From: Bolinopsis microptera
Taxonomy: Eukaryota > Ctenophora > Tentaculata > Lobata > Bolinopsidae
Reading direction: 5' to 3'
Length of the DNA stretch: 64,000 bases
Assembly (NCBI RefSeq): GCF_026151205.1
Contig: NC_087079.1
Coordinates: 1,514,028-1,578,027 of the forward strand
Shown piece by piece: positions 59,184 to 64,000 of this stretch; position 1 is the stretch's first letter, and each line of letters opens with the position of its first letter. The position numbers were made by a program, and so were the translations under genes. The notes under the pieces are model-generated. The model saw only the letters and a list, made by a program, of their open reading frames with translations, did no database searches and was not told where the DNA came from.

Positions 59184-59503
59184 AAAAGGCTAAAATTTTG
59201 ACTCTATCCAGCGCAAATACACCCATTTTTCAGTGCTTTAATCTATTTTTAGTAACACTATTATAGATGTCTACTCAAGTTACGACATGAACTCAGTGCT
59301 TTAACACCTAATAACATCCGCGGTAATTTCTTAACTTACAGCACAAGAATTCTTAGTTGCAAACGTATTTGAAACAGGTGTGCAGTTTGCACTGAGTTCA
59401 TGTCGCAACTTGAGTAGACATCTATAATAGTGTTACTAAAATAGATTAAAGCACTGAAAAATGGGTGTATTTGCGCTAAATAGAGTCAAAATTTTAGCCT
59501 TTT
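59184..59503. mobile_element. Foldback element, ~115-bp arms
   Basis: Arms 59184-59299 and 59389-59503 are near-perfect inverse copies (AAAAGGCTAAAATTTTGACTC ... CATGAACTCAGTGC) around a spacer of about 90 bp. No coding. It may be a MITE; clear flanking duplications are not visible. Confidence 0.75.
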
Positions 59504-59559
59504 GAAGGGCGCACGTTCAAAAACATAACTGGTATAAGTATTGAAACACCACAGCAGAC

Positions 59560-60050
59560 CCCCCTCAACACACAGGGCCCCTCTCAACAAACTTTAGAGC
59601 AGGAGCAGGGTAAACGAAAGAAGGTGAATTTTTAAAGATTTTGAATCAAAGTTAGAATTTGCTAATCAACTTAATTTAAAAATGTATATGAGTGGGTGTA
59701 ATTTCAATGTATAAAATCTTATATATCTGTAAACGAGTTCAGTAATCAATATGTATGTAACTAACAACTCTGAAATTTGTCAAGCTATCAATAATTATTT
59801 ATATTTCCAGATGAGTACGAAGAGACCGGCGCCAAAGCTCGTAAGTCTTTTAAACTTACCTAACTGATTCTATCTAATTAATCGTAAAAACCAAGCTTGT
59901 AATGTTTAACCTTGTAAAGGTTATTCGTGTATTACTTTAACATTAGAGAAGGAAGTTTAAAACTAAGCAGTGTTCTAAAAAACGACGGCTGTATTGTAAA
60001 TAACGTATTCAAATTCTACAGAAGCCGAGCGGTTAGCAGAAGTCAGGTGG
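59560..60050 (+). other. Possible chain of very small exons
   Basis: Three short segments bounded by AG and GT keep one phase: about 59570-59612 (SQQTLEQEQ), 59812-59840 (DEYEETGAKA, before GTAAGT) and about 60021-60049 (AERLAEVRW, before GTAAGC). They could be part of a charged protein, but each is too short to be convincing alone. Confidence 0.22.
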
Positions 60051-60232
60051 TAAGCAGATGCTAGCCATCCCCGATCTCGTAGATTGGGCAGAGTTACTGA
60101 ATGTAAGTAACTGAAACCCTAACTGTTCTGTTAAGTAACATTAATTACCTAGCTATAAAATTACTTGATGAAATAGAGTTATTAAAATTAAAAAAAAACA
60201 ATTCATAGAATATTTATTAAACTGATTTTCAC

Positions 60233-60303
60233 CACAGGCACATGTCAAAATGTATGTCAGAGGACATGTCAAAACACATGTCAAAATGTATGTCAAAAGT
60301 AAC
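60233..60303. repeat. Short tandem repeat CATGTCAAAA(TGTATGTCAAAA)
   Basis: Degenerate repeats of ACATGTCAAAATGTATGTCA. Nothing else is supported in this interval. Confidence 0.7.
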
Positions 60304-61100
60304 TCACAAAACGGTGGGTCAGCGGTACTATTATACACACTACTTTCAGTACCCGCTAACTTTACGAAACAAAACCACTTGAGAACACATCTTAAAAATA
60401 TATATATTTAATTTCAACTGTCGTTTATCTTTATTAAACGTTTATTGTAAAAATCATTAACAGATATTTTCTTTTTCTTGTCTTTACATTTTTTCTTTTC
60501 TTTTGACTAGGATTTGTATTATTGCTTAACCCTGATTCACTTTAAGCAGACTACACACGAAATATATCAGCTACACAGGAATGAGTGCATGATAGCACAG
60601 TAGGGGAGGATAAACACGAAACAGTTGCTGAGTAATAATCATCTGTATACTCATGATCTGCATCTGGTTGAAATCTTAAAAATATTACAATTCCATAGTT
60701 ATAAGGTTATATAAATTGACTACTTCACCTCCAAATATGGTAGCTCATGAAGCCGAGGACAACCCAATGATAACCCTGGCCCTATGGCCCAGCAAGGCGG
60801 GAGGAGGAAGTACTCTAAATGTCCTTTTCTTTTATTATTTTTACAGGGTTTAATATCTCAGAATGATCAAACTTGTAAACTGCAACTTTGATTCAATTAA
60901 AGCATTAAGGCTCGAACAGAAGCAAAGAGGTTTATAAGAAACTATCTTTTAATTGTATTATATATTTTCCGTGTGGTATTTTGTATACGTTTATAATACT
61001 GTTAATTTTATAGCAAGTTTTAAGGATAATCATTACATTAATGTGGTGTATCTGGACACCATACATACACGGAAATAGAGTTAAACTGAAATCTGTAACT
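60304..61100. other. No gene supported
   Basis: AT-rich. A segment near 60735-60800 is GC-richer and briefly open, but has no splice context that I trust. Confidence 0.35.
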
Positions 61101-63036
61101 GGACGTGTTCAAACCTGGTTGGTGGTTTTGTTACATTTTTCCCACTCTTTACTTCTGGGCCCCCAGATTGAAATCTGTAACATTTTAAGAAAAACTGAAA
61201 CTACTGACAAAAACTAGACCCTTTGACTGAGGGCACCCTTGAATCAGAATTTTTGTAACATATTCAGGTCCTGAGATATAGCAGTTTAGTTGGGGGCCCT
61301 GGATATTGAATTTTGTAACACATTTCTATGTTACACTTTTTCAATGAGTTTTTAGAAAAGCTTCTTGATAGTTTTTCAAGTTCAGACCAGTTTTTCTAGG
61401 TCACAAAGGGTTCCATCAACCATATTCTTGACCAAATTTTGTACTTGGGCCCAAAACATTGAATTCTGTAACATATTTATGTTTTCACTGCCAGGGTCAG
61501 AATAAAACAAAAAATAGAACAAAAAACAAATATTCAGAATAAAGTCTGGGTCATATCTGGAATATTCAATATATTTTTGTATTGGTAACATGGTTTTTAG
61601 ATTCTCATACAAAATTCTGAAGCAATCCTTATTCATATAATTTGATAAAATGGCTGCGGAACTTGAATTATGTAACATTAGAAAGTAAGTGTATAGGGTA
61701 TGTACCCTAGTGTGAGGGGTGTTAGGTAAGCTTTATTATAGTTTTTGAAGTTCAGACCAGTTTTTCCAGGTCACAAAGGGTTCTATCAACCATATTCTTG
61801 ACCAAATTTTGTACTTGGGCCCAAAACATTGAATTTTGTAACATATTTATGTTTTGACTACAAAGCTCATATCTGGAATGTTCAATATATTCTTGTACTG
61901 GTAACATGGTTTTTAGATTCTCATACAGAATTGTAAAGCAATCCTTATTCGTATAATTTGATAAAATGGCTGCGGAACTTGAATAATGTAACATTAGAAA
62001 GTAAAATTTATAGAGTATAGTATATATAGTATGTATCCTAGTGTGAGGGGTGTTAGGCAAGCTATATTATAGTTTTTGAAGTTCAGACCAGTTTGCCTAG
62101 GTCATAAAGGGTTCCATCAACCATATTATTGACCATACTTTGTACTTGGGCCCAAAACATTGAATTTTGTAACGTTTTAATGTTCCGGTCAAGCATTGAC
62201 CTGACATTTTATTGTTACAAATTTCAATATATAGGGCCCAATTTCTATTTTCTATACAATTTGATATATAAATTAAACGTTTTTAAATATCCAACCTTTA
62301 ATCTAATTAGCTATATTCATTTGATTAAATTTACCGCGTTCTGTCGTAAATTTAAATTACATTACATTTAAATTGTTACAAAATTCAATAATTTGGTCCC
62401 AATTATCATTTTTTTAAATTTGTTAAGTTGTTTCATGTCTTTATTATAATGCATCAACCAACTTAAAATCAATACTAGATCAAACAACTCTGTATAACAT
62501 ACTCATTTGTAACCATGTTACGTTATTCAAAGAAATGGGCCTTTTATTGATTATGAACCATATACCAATATTGTGGTAATGCATTTATACAAGAATTGCT
62601 GCACTAATAACCTGGTTTTAGAGTTAAATACATATCCTACACTAGCTGTGGTTGTAACAAACTATAAAGATATCATGAAAACAAGATGTTACAAAATGTC
62701 CATTTTGGGCCTTTTTATGAACTCAAAAGTGGGCCTTTTTTCATTCCACAGCTAAGCAAATACCTAAAGTACATTTTTGTGAAGCAAGAATCTTTAGAAT
62801 TTAATAATTGGCTGAGCCAGTGAAAAGTGTAACCAAATGTTACATTTTTCAATATAACTGGGCCATTTTACAATATTATTCATAGCCGATGACCTGAGAC
62901 TATTTGTTATGACAATTATAATCATATCTGAAAGTTTCAAGACCATCGAGTAATTATTAATGGAGTTATTGTAAAAATGAGAAAATCGCCCATTTTGGCA
63001 GTGTAACAAAACCACCAACCAGGTTTGAACATGTCC
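61101..63036. mobile_element. 1.9-kb TIR element with internal tandem repeats
   Basis: Terminal inverted repeats of 35 bp with one mismatch (GGACGTGTTCAAACCTGG ... at 61101-61135, inverse at 63002-63036). AACT lies on each outer side. The interior has three tandem copies of a 330-370-bp unit (starts at about 61375, 61741 and 62069) that share GTTCAGACCAG, TAGGTCACAAAGGG and CCAAAACATTGAATT. The motif TTTTGTAAC recurs throughout. An 18-base direct repeat (ATAGAGTTAAACTGAAAT) lies outside at 61075-61092 and 63226-63243. No transposase frame. Confidence 0.75.
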
Positions 63037-63724
63037 AACTTCAGTATAAAAGACTGCAGTGGAGATGAAAAAAATTAAGGAAGGTGGGTAGCGGTTTGTG
63101 CTAACCTTTGTCGAATGGATATGAGGAAACAAAAGATATCTCACTGTGAATGTACATTTTTCTGGTGCAGAATTCATAAACCTCAGGATGATAAGAGTCT
63201 GGAGCTTTTGTTGTACTTGACCGACATAGAGTTAAACTGAAATTTACTAATTTTTCCAAAAAACATTATTAATTAAATTGGCGTAGCACTACATCAGTTG
63301 AAAACCAGTTATAATACTTAATAGTATCACCTGAATAAATATTTCAGGTGATCAAGAGATGACTCCATGGGGCGTCATGCAAGTAAGAAATACCGGAAAT
63401 CATAAAAGCAACAAGAACTTTTGTTGTACCATGGGATGTATTGAAATTATCTTCGTTAATATTAGCATATTTTGATATTAACATATTCTTTTGATTAAAC
63501 GAAAGAAAGAAAAAAATACTCACAAAGTCTCTAAATGCATTGAATTTAGAGAGTTGCATAAAATAGCAGTAGATTTACTACAGTACACAGTGAATACAAT
63601 TACCAATAAGTCCCAGTTACAGATAGTTTTAAAATAGCACCTTTCAATAATTTGTTTCCAGAGGATCTAAATAAAGTCTGATTCAAGTTTGAATAAAAGT
63701 TTAAGTCTGATGACGAATATTGTT

Positions 63725-63909
63725 ACAATTCTAGGTTAGAGTTGTTATCAAGAGTTGGAAGCACTGTCGGGAGATTACGAGATTATTGGATTTGTCACAG
63801 ATCCAACAATCCACAGACCTGTCATCTGTGTCACCAGTCACGAGGACACTTCCTGAGTTCAACTCAATAAACTTAGACCAACTCAGGCTGAGTTGGTCTA
63901 AGTTTATTG
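63725..63909 (+). other. Exon-like segment ending in a perfect palindrome
   Basis: After AATTCTAG an open frame reads VRVVIKSWKHCREITRLLDL, then SQIQQSTDLSSVSPVTRT, LPEF. Protein-like composition suggests a real exon. Its end overlaps a perfect 45-base palindrome (63865-63909), arms of 22 around a single G. No family recognised, and the gene would continue beyond the window. Confidence 0.4.
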
Positions 63910-64000
63910 GTTTGTAATGCTGACTAATTCCATTTCCTACAGTATGATAAAAAATGAAAGTTCCAGAAATGACAGAGCTAAAAGATTAGGGAAAGACAGA

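Noticed and set aside
1-64000. tRNA, rRNA or CRISPR arrays
   Set aside because: I looked for cloverleaf-like and repeat-spacer patterns and saw none; the regular repeats are minisatellites without unique spacers.

Overview
This is an AT-rich, intron-rich animal (metazoan) nuclear sequence. There is no sign of prokaryotic gene organisation. Coding sequence is cut into short exons with GT/AG introns, and I rebuilt the genes by joining exons whose reading phase matches. A three-ShKT-domain metalloproteinase, a fucolectin-type lectin, a CARD protein, an IFI6/IFI27-like protein and lineage-specific rhodopsin-like receptors together suggest a cnidarian, possibly medusozoan, but the sequence alone does not prove this.

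Layout. 1-4057: no gene supported. 4076-6788 (+): nine-exon matrix-metalloproteinase-like gene with three C-terminal ShKT domains. 6847-9832: repeat island with GTAC-palindrome clusters, a 593-bp MITE and a 39-bp minisatellite that encodes a highly charged helical repeat on the minus strand. 13055-13690 (-): secreted fucolectin-like lectin, 3' end unresolved. 14083-16732 (+): CARD-domain protein whose fifth exon runs into a 21-bp tandem repeat containing splice-site-like sequence. 17288-21500: dense repeats, including a ~100-bp mobile element, a CAGCAGTGAG minisatellite, a large inverted repeat and a 720-bp foldback. 21667-22072 (+): IFI6/IFI27-like gene.

22494-43677 (+): one very long EF-hand plus WD40 gene (WDR49/WDY-like, 28 exons). 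Its 7.7-kb intron contains a minus-strand GPCR gene (29777-31037) and a 2.3-kb inverted-repeat element packed with a CTCCACC/GGTTGA motif. Its last intron contains a full-length RTE-like LINE (39694-43412) with a perfect 10-bp target-site duplication. 43710-47300: LINE ORF1 fragment, pogo-type MITE, foldback and hAT-like MITE. 47298-48367 (-): second GPCR. 48400-54000: repeats, empty-site paralogues of the small mobile element, and a 5'-truncated LINE with an 11-bp target-site duplication. 55144-57867 (+): three unrecognised gene pieces. 57950-59080: decayed zinc-knuckle (Gag-like) retroelement. 59184-63100: foldback and a 2-kb inverted-repeat element with internal tandem repeats. 63725-63909: exon-like segment ending in a perfect 45-bp palindrome.

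Two themes stand out. Several otherwise intact coding regions (WD40 gene, both GPCRs, LINE, probably the CARD gene) each carry one small indel that breaks the frame. This points to indel errors in the assembly, or less likely to parallel decay. Mobile elements here can be dated and delimited from the sequence itself, because many target-site duplications and two empty-site paralogues lie within the window.
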